Of a DNA stretch of 64,000 nucleotides, positions 28,136 through 43,907 are shown piece after piece. The notes under the pieces were generated by a model. It was not told where the DNA came from and did no database searches. It saw only the letters and a program-made list of their open reading frames with translations. The stretch lies in the NCBI RefSeq assembly GCF_003369915.1, contig NC_046673.1:20823718-20887717 (forward strand), read 5' to 3'. A program made the position numbers and the translations under genes. The number at the start of each line of letters is the position of its first letter. The stretch's first letter is position 1. The DNA comes from Drosophila miranda (Eukaryota > Arthropoda > Insecta > Diptera > Drosophilidae).

Positions 28136-28302
28136 CAGTGTTTGTAGTAAGCGAAAAGCGAAACAAAAGAAATCAAAAGAATTCCCGACCTGGGCTCTTG
28201 TGCGCTGTCCGTACGACTGAGTCAATTACAATTAATTGTTGTTGCTTTTATATAAAATTAATATTAAACATTGTATACTGTCCGTGTATCTTCGCCTCTC
28301 TC

Positions 28303-28336
<34 letters not shown>

Positions 28337-28342
28337 TGTGTA
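28303..28342 (+). repeat. GT microsatellite
   Basis: A run of GT dinucleotides with a few interruptions, in the DNA upstream of SVWC-B. No function is inferred. Confidence 0.8.
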
Positions 28343-28420
28343 GATAGCATCTGTAGCGCTGTGGCTTTTGTTTATCCAACGACTTAAGGCGTCCTCCGCT
28401 CTAGCTCTAGTTTAAATTAA

Positions 28421-29430
28421 TTAAGCCAGCCCCAGGCCCTGAAAGCGAGAGTGCGCGGGGCAGTACGGTTCCGTTGAATCGCTTTGCTTGGTGTCGTGCT
28501 GCTGCTGCAGGGCGAGGGGAACGGAGCACGATACATCCATGACAGTTAAGTGACACGGTTCGAGAAACTGTGGCAAGGTTGCTGCGCCGCTAAAAATGAT
28601 CCAAACATACGAAATAAGTACAATGCTCGACAAAATACAATACAAGAAAAAAAGGCCTAGCGTCGACAGTCGAAGTTTTTGATACGCGATATATGTGCAT
28701 ACATACATATGCATATGCATACGTTATGTATGTGTGTGTGTACACACTGCAATCCCATGAAGAATGTTTACATTATAATATCCTCTCTCCAAGGGTATCA
28801 AAATAGGTATGGGACTTTGATTACTTGAAATTCGGCCATCCCCACATGTAAATGCATATATTTATGTTAATTAAATGGGATTTACGGCTTACCCTGCATT
28901 TGCATTAATTAACAGTAATCGAGTGAAGATACCGAGAGAGCGAGAGCGCAGGAGGAGAGCGTCTATTGCACACAACAATAGCTTTTCCAACAACAACGCT
29001 GCAAATGCACCGTTTAGGAAGTGCTTTCGATGACATAAGAGATCGATGGACTAACAATACGGTCGATAAATACACTTTGTTTTGTTTAAATTTTTGTATT
29101 ATTTCTTCCATTCCAGTAAGTGCTTCCTGCCAATTATTTGATTGGCCGGCCACTCATTAAAAACGCCTTAATTTCCTTTTCATTTTTTTACATTGATTTT
29201 GATATTGTTATGCACTTCCTGCAGCCGCATCGCTTCGAGAGCAAGACAAACCTTAAATAAATCACTCGACAACGACAATAGGAAACCTTATATGATTGCA
29301 AAGTACTACATCCATATACATATATGTATGAATAAACCCCCAGAGCTGATAACAGAGCCCTGTCCGATGTGGCTGCCCTTATAAGCGGCCGATCGGCTGT
29401 TGGACAGCCAAAAATCAGAGCAACGAAACC
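28421..29430. other. Central spacer of the SVWC cluster
   Basis: Separates the two minus-strand genes from the two plus-strand genes. A minus-strand open frame, 28421-28720, contains a plausible acceptor (CATTTTTAG) followed by about 57 codons. It has no signal peptide, no SVWC pattern and no convincing first exon, so I do not call it. A TATA-like TTATAAG lies at 29379-29385, about 50 bases before the SVWC-C start. Confidence 0.35.
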
Positions 29431-29859
29431 ATGAATGTACTGCTATTGCCGATCGTCTCCGTGCTCATCCTGCTTCAGCTGTCGTTGGTCAATGGCAATG
29501 GGTTCAGCACCCAGTATCGGGGACACACACAACACCCCACACTGGCCGAGCATTGCTACTACGAGGAGCTGGATCTGGCTGTTCCGCTCAATGGCAAAGT
29601 TTTGCCGGTGAATCATGAGGACTACTGTGTGAAGGTCCTCTGTGCCGATGATTACCTACTGATGATAAAACAGTAAGTGCAATGCTGGCTGTCTGGCATT
29701 CATCATTCATGTTTTACACACAGCTAACGTTCGATTTCCTCCATCTACAGCTGTGAGCCGCAACCCTTTCCGCTTCCTGGATGCCGACTTTCGTCCGGTA
29801 ACTATGCGGTACAGTTCCCCGAATGCTGTCCGCAGCTAGAGTGTCCCAGTCGCACATAG
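29431..29859 (+). CDS. Small secreted SVWC-domain protein (SVWC-C)
   Basis: Third SVWC gene. Exons 29431-29672 and 29751-29859 give 116 residues. The signal peptide is about residues 1-22 (LPIVSVLILLQLSLVNG), followed by HCYYEELDLAVP, YCVKVLCADDY, HCEPQ and FPECCPQLECP, with eight cysteines in the mature part. It keeps the phase-2 intron before the fourth cysteine but lacks the intron behind the signal peptide that the other three have, so that intron was probably lost here. A TATA-like element at 29379-29385 fits a short 5' UTR. Confidence 0.87.
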
Positions 29860-30069
29860 TCGATTGACGTGCTTACGTATTTACTTTGTTTCTTAAGTGA
29901 GCCTAAATATTTGAAATATATTATTATGGCATGAAATCAGTTTGATACACCCATTGACCCTTGACCAATATACTGGGGGAATATAATCTACTCTCTCTAC
30001 TCTCTTAGCTAGAGTATAACTATATATTGCATGTCGCTGATCGGCGGTCGGATAAGTTCAAGGAGAATA

Positions 30070-30459
30070 ATGAAATCGCTTGATTTTGTGCTATGCCTCG
30101 TGTTCCTGGGCGCCCACTCGCAGCTGGTACTGGCTGGTGAGTGTGGCAAATATCCTATCCCGAATCCTGTATGATCTTAGTTCTTGGCAGTGGATTTGGA
30201 CTGTGAATTCCGTGGTCTCAAGTTGTTAAGGGGTGAATCGTACCAGCCTGTTGGCCAATGCATGCAGTACACCTGTCAGGGACCCAAACTGATGGTGGGC
30301 CAGGCGTAAGTATTTATCACAAAGAGGATCTCCAACCCACTCTCTCATGTGTGTGTGTGTGTGTTTAGTTGCCCTCTGGTGGTCGGTCCGAAGCGGTGCA
30401 CGCTGGTTGGCGATGCAACGAAACCGTATCCCGAATGTTGTCCCAAATTGCAATGTTGA
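30070..30459 (+). CDS. Small secreted SVWC-domain protein (SVWC-D)
   Basis: Fourth and shortest SVWC gene. Exons 30070-30136, 30191-30305 and 30369-30459 give 90 residues. All three exons are short and would be missed by a simple search for long open frames. The signal peptide is about residues 1-22 (FVLCLVFLGAHSQLVLA). The mature part shows DCEF, GQCMQYTCQG, ACPLVVG, RCTLVG and the YPECCPKLQC ending, eight cysteines in all, with the last as the final residue. Intron phases 1 and 2 match SVWC-A and SVWC-B. It lies 210 bp downstream of SVWC-C on the same strand. Confidence 0.85.
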
Positions 30460-30734
30460 TTACAATAAATGCGGGGTCGTCCAATCGCTTACAAAGACCA
30501 AAAAATTATTCATTTATTCGGTTTGGTATACATGCTTGAACTTATGTCAATATACGCTCATAGTATATATATATCTCAAATGGATTCTAGGTATATAAGT
30601 ACATACATACATATAAATAAGAGTGTGTCAATTGCCACTAAATTTGTAGGGTTTTTCTTCCACTTAATCTTGATCGCATTGCGCACTTGTGTTTTAGGCA
30701 TAACAAGTATATACTATGTGTATATCTTTTCTAA

Positions 30735-30772
<38 letters not shown>

Positions 30773-31384
30773 CTCTTGTATCGCTTGTTCTTTTGTATTG
30801 TATATACATCATATCATTGTATAGTTCTCTAAAATAAGGGGGAATCAGCTCAAATTTCACACTATATCGGAGACCCCGGGGGGCAGTGTAATAATTACGA
30901 TCTCCTCGTTATACGAATATCTGGCAAACACGAGACGGATTCATCTCATTCGCATACATTCTGTATCCATCAAAACATAAACCAAAGAACAGATCTCGTT
31001 GATCTGATCTCGATCTGTGTGGATCTGCCTTCGGTGTGGTGTGTGTGCTGGTTCGATTCCGTTCAATAATCTGCCATATACATAGATTCAGTATTCTATT
31101 TACTGTATATATAACCTGAGCTAGTCTAAACATTCTTTAACTATGGTCCAGTGGCACAAATTGCCATTTATATGGAAAATATAAAGCAAAACGGAAAGCC
31201 CTACAAGTGAAAGGACTACGTGTACACAAAATGCTTCACGTTCATTTTGGATTATTCGACTTAGATATACATACATACACATCGATCAATTAAACAAAAG
31301 GCAAACCCAATTTGCTTAAAACTTATCCTAGATACCCCCCGGCGACAGGAGCTGTGGCGTCAATTCGCCACTGCACTCCTCTTC
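30460..31384. other. Intergenic DNA with AT repeats
   Basis: A TA dinucleotide tract lies at about 30737-30772 and further AT-rich DNA surrounds it. The part nearest 31385 should be the 3' UTR of the minus-strand CDK2AP1 homologue. A box-B-like GGTTCGATTCC near 31049 has no matching tRNA stems. Confidence 0.4.
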
Positions 31385-32227
31385 TCATTGACGCGCCGCC
31401 CGCTCCGTCTCCATCAGGCATTCACGCACCAAAATGCGGGCATGGACAATGCCGCGCTTCAGCCGCTCAGTGGAGCTGCGCGACCCTGTGTATGTGGGCC
31501 TTATGTCGCGGCCCATCTCCTCGATGACGGCCAATAGCTGGGCGTATTTGGTCAGGCCATTGCCGGTGCTCAGGCTGCCCACCGTCGGCAGGTTGGCTGT
31601 GGATGTGAGGGGTGTGGTTATGTTTGCTGATGTCTGGGTGGTCACCACCACCGGCGATGTGGACGGGGGCGGGTACTTAAGCTGTGACTGCGTTAGATTC
31701 AGACCCTGATTATTACCATTGCTGTTGCCGGAGTTGCGTGCCCCATTGGTGGCTGCCGCAATATTCGCGAGCGAGAGGGCCGCTGCAGCAGCAGCTGAAG
31801 GCGTGGCTGTAGTGTTGGATTGTTGTTGCAGCATAGCCAGTTGCGCCTGCAGGAACTGCGGTGAATATTGCAAGGCGGCAACGGCGGCTGCCGCAGCAGC
31901 ATTGGCTGCCGCCGAATTCTGTTTGCTGGATGTGCTGTAATCGGCGGAACGGTCGCGCTTATTGCTATTGGCGTTGCCGCTGCTGGTGGAGTAGTCCGTG
32001 GCACCCATGCCGCCCATGCTGTTGTTGCCGGAGCTGCCGGCCGAGCCGCTATTGCTGGAGTTGCCACGCGAATGATGGATGGCAGATATTTGGATTTGGG
32101 GTTGCTGCTCGCGCTGTTCACGCTGCTGCTGGTAGTTGTAAAAGTTTTGCACTTGCGAGCGTGGTATTGGTGTCACTGTGACGTCACTCAGCTTGGATTC
32201 GACAGCCTGTATGTCCATGATGTCCAT
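31385..32227 (-). CDS. CG18292: CDK2AP1 (DOC1) homologue, NuRD-associated
   Basis: The last 55 or so residues ([19 protein letters not shown], then [20 protein letters not shown]) match the conserved CDK2AP1/DOC1 domain, a nuclear protein known as a subunit of the NuRD chromatin-remodelling complex. The preceding 220 residues are low complexity (Gln, Asn, Ser and Ala runs), as is common in fly nuclear proteins. The model is one coding exon of 280 residues. The ATG at 32227 is chosen because the sequence above it is untranslated and spliced: the minus-strand donor TTCG/GTAAGC is near 32307 and the acceptor GTGCAG is near 32252. The symbol is from memory of the fly homologue. The family assignment is secure. 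Confidence 0.8.
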   Translation of the reverse strand: MDIMDIQAVESKLSDVTVTPIPRSQVQNFYNYQQQREQREQQPQIQISAIHHSRGNSSNSGSAGSSGNNSMGGMGATDYSTSSGNANSNKRDRSADYSTSSKQNSAAANAAAAAAVAALQYSPQFLQAQLAMLQQQSNTTATPSAAAAAALSLANIAAATNGARNSGNSNGNNQGLNLTQSQLKYPPPSTSPVVVTTQTSANITTPLTSTANLPTVGSLSTGNGLTKYAQLLAVIEEMGRDIRPTYTGSRSSTERLKRGIVHARILVRECLMETERAARQ

Positions 32228-32309
32228 GCTGATGCGTGGGCTTCGTGGGCTGCACACCAGGCGGATCGTTATTGGATTGCCGGATAGAAGAGGGGGGGGA
32301 TGCTTACCG

Positions 32310-33991
32310 AATGTTCTTTGGGAGTTTGCAAACGCTTCTATGGTGTCTATGTCCAATTTTCGTTGCAACAATTTACGCTTTCCTTTCTACGCACAAACAA
32401 ATCTATTGCAACCACCACAAACATGCACGCACACACACACACTCACTCATCACACACAGAGAAACAGTTACAGTGTTGTCAGTGTGGGCAGATGATGTAA
32501 ATACCGCAAGAAATACCAAAACATACCAGACTGTTTAATTTTAAAATTTTAAACTCTTTTTTTTTAACATTTCCTGATTATTAGATGGTCTTGAAACTCA
32601 TCTGTTGGCTCAATTAAATTTATTTCTTGCATATATGACACTTTATATTTGTCCAACAAAGTTATAGGAAAACAGCTGGCAACTCCAGTGCTGCAAAGTA
32701 TGAAATAATTTCGGATTTCTCTATTGGAAATAGCTGTGCGTATTTTATTGCCCAGAATTGGCAATAAAAGCTTTAGGAATTAAATTTATTTGCCCAATAG
32801 TTAAACTGCCACTAATTTGAATAATTAATAAATGAAAGCACTGTTTTGTTACGTTTTTATTAAGAAAAAATTGATATTTCATCGGTATATTTACGGCATA
32901 TTTCGGTATATTTCTGAGTCAATGCAGCCGCGCCATCGTCATGACAGTGTGGCGAAAAACAATGGCGAAGAAACTGTGAAACTATAAAACTCTCGTTGTT
33001 GACATCTGGTCGATTTTGTAAAAATTGTGTGAACGCAGTTTACTTTACTATTTATTTTATTGTAATTGGTAATACAAAATCAAATAGGCGATTTAGGGAA
33101 ATAAAAGTGTTTCGGACCAGAAACAAGGTGAGCGTAGACGGTAGATTGCAAAAAATTCAATTACATTTCCGCGACTCCGTCTGTCGGATGCATTTGTGTG
33201 CGTGTGATTGTGTGTGTGAGCCGTTTGTGTGGGAGACAATGTATGACGTAAAACGATAACGTAACGCGGTGCGATTGTATGCTGTGCTTGCATATAATTA
33301 ACACCGCAAAGCATTGATTAGTTGCCTTGCAACCGCTGTTCGTTTCTTCTCATTTTTGGCAGACTTGGTGCCGCATATGCAGATGTGTGTGCAATGTGTC
33401 GCTATGTGCCGCATAGGCGAGCAGTGTGGCCATTCTGCCTTCCTCCCTTTTTCCATTTGCATTTCCATGTGTGCTAACTTTGTTATTCGTTGCCAGACGC
33501 GACCAAAGCGACAGTTGGCATTTGAATTTTTCTGTGAACACACACTCACACACACGCAGACAACAATCAACCAAGTATACATGTATGAATGGAAACACGC
33601 ACACCCATAGGCACACCGAAACAGACGCTGTCGGCGACCTCGACATAGAAGAAGCAGAAGCATTACAAAAACTTATTCGAAGCAACAAAATTTAATCTAA
33701 AATCTATCACTGACTCTGCTGTCTGTTCACCCTATCGGTGTAACTCGGAAATTAATTGATTTGACAAGCAACTTGATAGAGTATCAAGAGTAAAAATATA
33801 ATTCGAACGCCTCATATTTCTTTCAAGCAGAATACACAACTATTGGATTCGCAAGCGGAATCGCAGCGCTGAGCTGAGCTGAGCTGCCCTGACCTGACCA
33901 GGCGAACTCTCGATAGATAGGCAAAAAGTGATATTGGGTATATTTTTACACCAAGTGATAGCCATTTGTGGAGCAGAGTAAAAAGATCAAA
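32310..33991. other. Promoter region and 5' UTRs between the CDK2AP1 homologue and Klp10A
   Basis: The two genes are divergent. Motif-6-like TTTGGTATTT and GCGGTATTT on the minus strand (near 32505-32525) point to the left gene. CGGTATATTT copies on the plus strand (32884-32912) point to Klp10A. The Klp10A 5' UTR is probably spliced: donor ACAAG/GTGAGC at 33128 and acceptor TTTCAAGCAG ending at 33830. CA/GT microsatellites lie between. Confidence 0.45.
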
Positions 33992-38555
<4,564 letters not shown>

Positions 38556-38832
38556 AACACCAACTAGCCGTAAGCATCCCACCCCCCACACTATAAACTA
38601 TCATCCGCAAAATTTTAAAATTCGTTTCCATCACACACTGGCCGCCCCCCCCATTGAGGATACATATGTATGTTGCCCAAGAATTTTACTAGAATTAACG
38701 CCCCGCCCTATCCTATCTGCCCGATTAAAATGTGATCCGATAAGGCAAAGACTACTACCTATGCTATGGTCGAATTCCAAAAGAAAACGTTGCGAAACTG
38801 AACTGAAGCTGGGGGCTGCTGCGGATGAGGTT

Positions 38833-38869
<37 letters not shown>

Positions 38870-40718
38870 TATACACCCGCTCGCGAATCTATTGTTGTTT
38901 ATTTATTATTTTATTTGGCAGTTCAGCGTTTTTAATTCAGTTCAGTTGTTTTCAGCTCAGCGTTTAGCTTTAAATAAAAATTCCCTATACTGTTAAAGGA
39001 TTTCATGAATTCATTACTTTTCGAACGAGAAAAGAAGCGGCGTCTCATCTCGGTTCAAACCATTCGTTCATCTCAACCACTCATCCAGCATTCAGTCGTC
39101 ATATCTCGCTCTCTAAACGCACCCACAGCCAGCCGCTCCGCCCACTCCTTGTAAGCGCCTTGCTCTCTTGGGAGAGCAGCTTGTTTTCTTATTGAGTTTT
39201 ACCGTTCATTGAACTGATTTTATGATGAATGGAAGGAACAACGGTAGAGCGGGTAAGGCAGGAAGAGATTGACAGTATCCCAAACGATATACCCCCGATA
39301 AATACCGAAGGGGGGGGGGGGGGGGGGGCTGTCTCGATTGAACAAGAAATACAATACCGAATTATAACAACAACACCAACACCAACAACATGTAATAAAC
39401 AACACACTTTCTGTTTAGTTCTCATTGATTTATACGATGCTTTTGTAAAAGAAAAAGACATTTACATACTATACTACAACTTACTATTATGAGATTCCAT
39501 TTACATTATAAATTACCTTCTAAAGAATTCAATAATTTTTTGTATCTTTTCAATTGATTCGAGAGTCCTGCCTACCTCTCTGTAGCGCCGCGGCACAAAT
39601 CAATAACACATTACTATTATGGATTAGTTGCGTATAGTATTTGTAATTATTTAAAGGCCACAAAACTGTATTTAATTTGTATTAATTTATGGAGAGTACT
39701 ACCACTACTACAGCACCAATACCAATTTACAAGCGTATTCCTCCTAAACCCCCTCCCCCCATAACTTTAATGATCTTTTTATATATATATATATTTACCA
39801 CACATATGAACTCATTTTGTTTTCAAACTGATTTATATTCTTTGCCTGAGAATTATTTAGCCTATGTTTAATTTTCCATTTATTCGCTGTCTTCATTTTC
39901 GCTATATGAATAATTTATTTTATAATTATTTTATTTTTTTTTTTTTATGTGTGTGGAGGAGAAGAATTTAAAATGCACCTATTCGCGTTGCTCATTTGAT
40001 TTTGAGAAATTTGAATTTGCATTTCATTTTGTACTAATATTTATTACATATATTTAACTCATTTTACACGACTAAAAATGATCACGAATGACAACAACAG
40101 GAACATAACCAAACCACAGATTTCCAAGCACTGCTTGCACTGCTTACTTGTAGACAAACAAACAAGAATGAACACGAATGGTACACATACACACCTTATC
40201 CTTAAAAACACACAAAAAGAAACGAAACGAATTATGAACATCAATACTCACGTGCTTCTCCCAAAAGGTTTTATAAAATTCAAAACCTTTTAAAAATTTT
40301 TTTTATTAATCGCGTTTTACCAGAGCACTTTACTGCAGAATTTCCTCTTCTACTACAGTCGGACGATGACAAATTTTTTGTAATTCACCAAATGCGAGTT
40401 TTTAAAACAATGTTAATACGAATTAAACAAACAAACTGAATAATGAGTGCTTCGTTATTATGCAGTATAAATAATAATAAAGAAATGTGTTAGGAATGGA
40501 ATGAACTTTAATAATGTATTATTAAATATAAATAATAATTTATATTGTAATAGAAGCGAAGAGACACAAAAACTAAATTCAACATTAAAGATGTGTAAAA
40601 ACCAAAAACATTTTTTTTTTTTTGTAACGGGGAATGCAAAACAACCCATGACCATACGCATTGGAAAGTGTTCTGTTGCTGTGCTGCCGCTACGACGCGC
40701 ACAGTGGCCCGCACCAAT
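38556..40718. other. Klp10A 3' UTR and AT-rich intergenic DNA
   Basis: The AAATAAAAA signal near 38971 probably ends Klp10A transcripts. The interval also has a CA tract (38837-38867) and an uninterrupted 19-base G run (39310-39328). The rest is AT-rich without a supported gene. It ends at the 4-bp target site (CAAT) of the LTR element. Confidence 0.45.
38837..38867 (+). repeat. CA microsatellite
   Basis: About fifteen CA units in the Klp10A 3' untranslated region. Confidence 0.9.
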
Positions 40719-43085
40719 TGTAGTGCGCTTGTTGTAAGAAAAAATTGTTTGCATCGACGTCTTAATTTTCCCTAAAATTATGCTACGCGAATAGGCTAAG
40801 TCTTCTGTTGGGTCCAAGAAAGCTAAGCTTTTAACACGCCATCTACTGGGTGCGCTTCGTCACCGTGGGCTGCCCATATTATTTTGTTTGGCTGACGTTT
40901 TAATCGGCCTCCTCCTCCCACTGTCATTTTGACAAATCGATAAAGAAAAAGGGAAGAACGAGGGGATGAGGCCTTGATTTCCGGGAGAAGCAGCTGTCTC
41001 TCTCCTCGTGGTATCCGAACAGTACGGACGTACTTATCCAGCTCAAAAAAAAAAAAAAAAATTTATAAAAGGTAAAAATCAAATAAAAGTTCTTGGGAGA
41101 CCAGCACGATCCGCCGGCCTTTCGGAAGAAAGACCCCATCCACCCAGACGAGAAACCAATCCCCGATCCACGGTGCAGAGGATGGTGCGAATTTTCTGAC
41201 GATCGCCCCAAAGCGGGCCACCGTAGAGTTGGGAAGCTCCACCCAACGCCCCAACGCCCTCCGCCAACGCGGTCCACCGTAGAGTTGGGAAGCTCCACCT
41301 AAAGCCCCAACGCCATCCACCACAGCGAGCCCTTCAGCAGTTCCCGAGCTTCAGCGCCGACAGAGAGCGCCCCCTCAGCCGTTTCCGAGCTTTAGCGCCG
41401 GCAGCAGCGAGCTCTTCGCCGCCCCAACGCGAGCCGTCGCGACCGAGAGTGAGCCATCCAGCCACCGGGCCAAGAGCCTTAAACAAAAAGTGCCAAGTGA
41501 TCTTCCTTGCCAGGAATAACCAGACCCGTCCAAGGAAAAAGAGACCCTGACCCGAATTTTTTTTGTCACCGTGCTTCGCCCTAACCTAAAAGCCAGATCA
41601 TGACATGTGAAGGTTAAATGTATTAAATAAACCCCAACGGAACGGGCAGAACTCGTATGATGCTCTTGTGGCCCATTGTGCGTTTATTCCCAAAGAACTT
41701 ATGTGCGCTTGTTAGGCCGTTGACCCCTTTGTGCATATAAAACGAAACCAGCTGCTTGGAGCTTTTTCCGTGCGCCCACACCTTGGTCTATGGATCAAGA
41801 CCTACCCCAACGAATCTAAATAAACGAATAAATATTGAATAAAGTATAAAATATAGAAGTTAAAGATGGAATAATTTGATTTATGAACTATATATGCTCA
41901 AAAAAAAAAAAGCCCTAAACAAAAAGAAAAAGAAGATCAAGATAATCTGGTGTTAGCCGTGGTCATGCGTGTGCATGTGTGTGTGCTCTCTCTCTAAAAC
42001 TTACAGGTATTCCCCTCGCCGAAAGATCTTTTGGACGTGGCCGGAACATGAAAGTACGTAAGTGAACAAACTCCCAGTTAACGTTTATAAACTTTTAACA
42101 TAAAGAGACAAAAGAAAAAACCATACATGAGCCCGGTCGCCCGTAGTCTTTGATTTTTCCCTAAATTATGTTGGAGTTTTTTTTTTGTTGTAAAGAGGCC
42201 TTAAGCCCACGCAAAGCTCAAGAGCTTTGGAAGCTGTAAGCGCAGATCAGCGGCAGCAGGTGCTTCACACCTATGCGACGGTGATTAGTTACCCTTACTT
42301 CTGCATTAATACAAAAATACCGAAAATGAAGAAATCTTAAATTACAAAAGTTCCTACTTAAATATTCATTATTATTGTTATTATTCGTTAAATTATTCCC
42401 AGTACCCTACCACCTGTTTTTGAGATCATATATTTTATTCCTATTATTTAAAATTATTATTCCTATAGTTTTAATTCTCTTATTGCCCTAGCTTATACTC
42501 ACCCCATAACTATATATCATTTTCCTTCTACCCATGTATTTAGCTTTAGGCACTATCGATAAAAATAAATATTGTTAAAGATTTGGAAATGAATTGTTAG
42601 AAGATTTTTGTTTAGGAGCCATGCAGGGATCGATGAGGGAGAGTGAGGTATGACCCCCGGCGAGAAAAGGGATCATCCATAAGCCATATTTTCTTCGGAA
42701 TTAGGATGATCAAGGTTGGGAGGGCCATGGCTGTTGCATCCAACACCAGCACAGCTACCCGTCGGTTCGGATATGCAACGCGGAAGCCCACTTCCCTGTC
42801 CCCTTAATTCCTTTGTCCCTTCTAATTCCCCCAGCCTCCTCATCCTCCTTCCCCAACCCCCTAACACTAGTCATACGGTCATACGCAGGGTATCGCACGC
42901 GAAAAAAATAATAATAAGATAAGGTATCGACGCGAGCACGTATAGGAAAGGACCAGTATAGGAACCCCCCCATACTACCGATCATACAGCCGGAGCCAGC
43001 GCGTGCACCAGTCCTGCCCGATACACCCCCGACCAGCTCGAGTGGCACCGCCACACACAACAATCGTTGTATGTGATATGCTACA
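40719..43085 (+). repeat. Left LTR of the Ulysses-like element
   Basis: 2,367 bp, beginning TGTAGTGCGCTTG and ending GATATGCTACA. A TATAAAA box lies at 41735-41741 and AATAAA signals near 41817-41850, so the transcription start and poly(A) site lie in the middle of the LTR. Short open frames in it recur at the same offsets in the right LTR and are not genes. Confidence 0.93.
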
Positions 43086-43097
43086 TTTATCTTATTT

Positions 43098-43114
43098 TGG
43101 CGCCCAACGTGGGG
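43098..43114 (+). other. Primer-binding site (tRNA-Lys)
   Basis: TGGCGCCCAACGTGGGG is complementary to the CCA-bearing 3' end of fly tRNA-Lys(CUU), as I recall that tRNA. It sits 12 bases after the left LTR. Confidence 0.75.
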
Positions 43115-43907
43115 CCGATCCGGCTTGCCCCATTTAAAGAAATAACTTGGTCAAAAGTAACACCTGACTTTTATCCTTGCCAGACCGTTTTTTTTGTGGT
43201 TTTTTGCTCGTCTTTCCTCTGCAACTTATCCAGTGGATACTGTGGATCCGTGTAAGCTCATCATGGCCTACAGGGCCTAGTATCGTGCAGGGTATATTGG
43301 CGTGCAGTAGGTCCGATACACTGGAAGTGTTATAACTTATATTGGGTATAACTCCGTGGGTCGAGCTTAGCCTATCAACTAGTTGAAGATTGTTATAGGA
43401 GCTAAGCGAGAACACTACTGCAGGAAAGGAGAGCGCATTCCAAATCGTTTATGATGAAATTCTACGAAGATTGCCCCTAATTAACTGGGTTTTGGCTGTC
43501 CCGAGGAACCCCTGAGAAGATTACTGAGGTTGCAAGCCTCGGTAAGCCTAGGTGACATCGGACTCCCATACTACCTGATGATTAGTGGAACTAATCCAGC
43601 ACCTTTCTCAGCCCCAATACTTCTGATCTGACCTTTTAGATTTCGCTGGATGAGGGATTATTTATCCTGCCACGGATTAACTTGTGAGGCAGATTTCAGT
43701 TATAAGTAGATTACCCTATTCCTGTCCCTTCCCTACCCGAAAACAATGCAATCCGCTTTACTCTATTCCTACCCAAAAAACGATTGCATGGCTCCTAAAC
43801 TGTTTTAATATCTACATATCTATTGACTGTGACTTTTTTTTGTATTATTTTTTTTGCATTTGCTATATATATCTAATATATTCATACTTGGTGGTGCCCA
43901 AACCGAA

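Noticed and set aside
28421-28720. Minus-strand frame inside the SVWC cluster
   Set aside because: No signal peptide and no eight-cysteine pattern. The AT-rich start looks like intergenic DNA.
31021-31075. Box-B-like GGTTCGATTCC suggesting a tRNA gene
   Set aside because: Neither a T-stem nor an acceptor stem can be paired around it, and no box A is found at the right distance.
40924-42922. Short open frames repeated in both LTRs
   Set aside because: Identical frames occur 8,062 bp apart because the LTRs are copies. They lie in LTR regulatory DNA and match no protein family.
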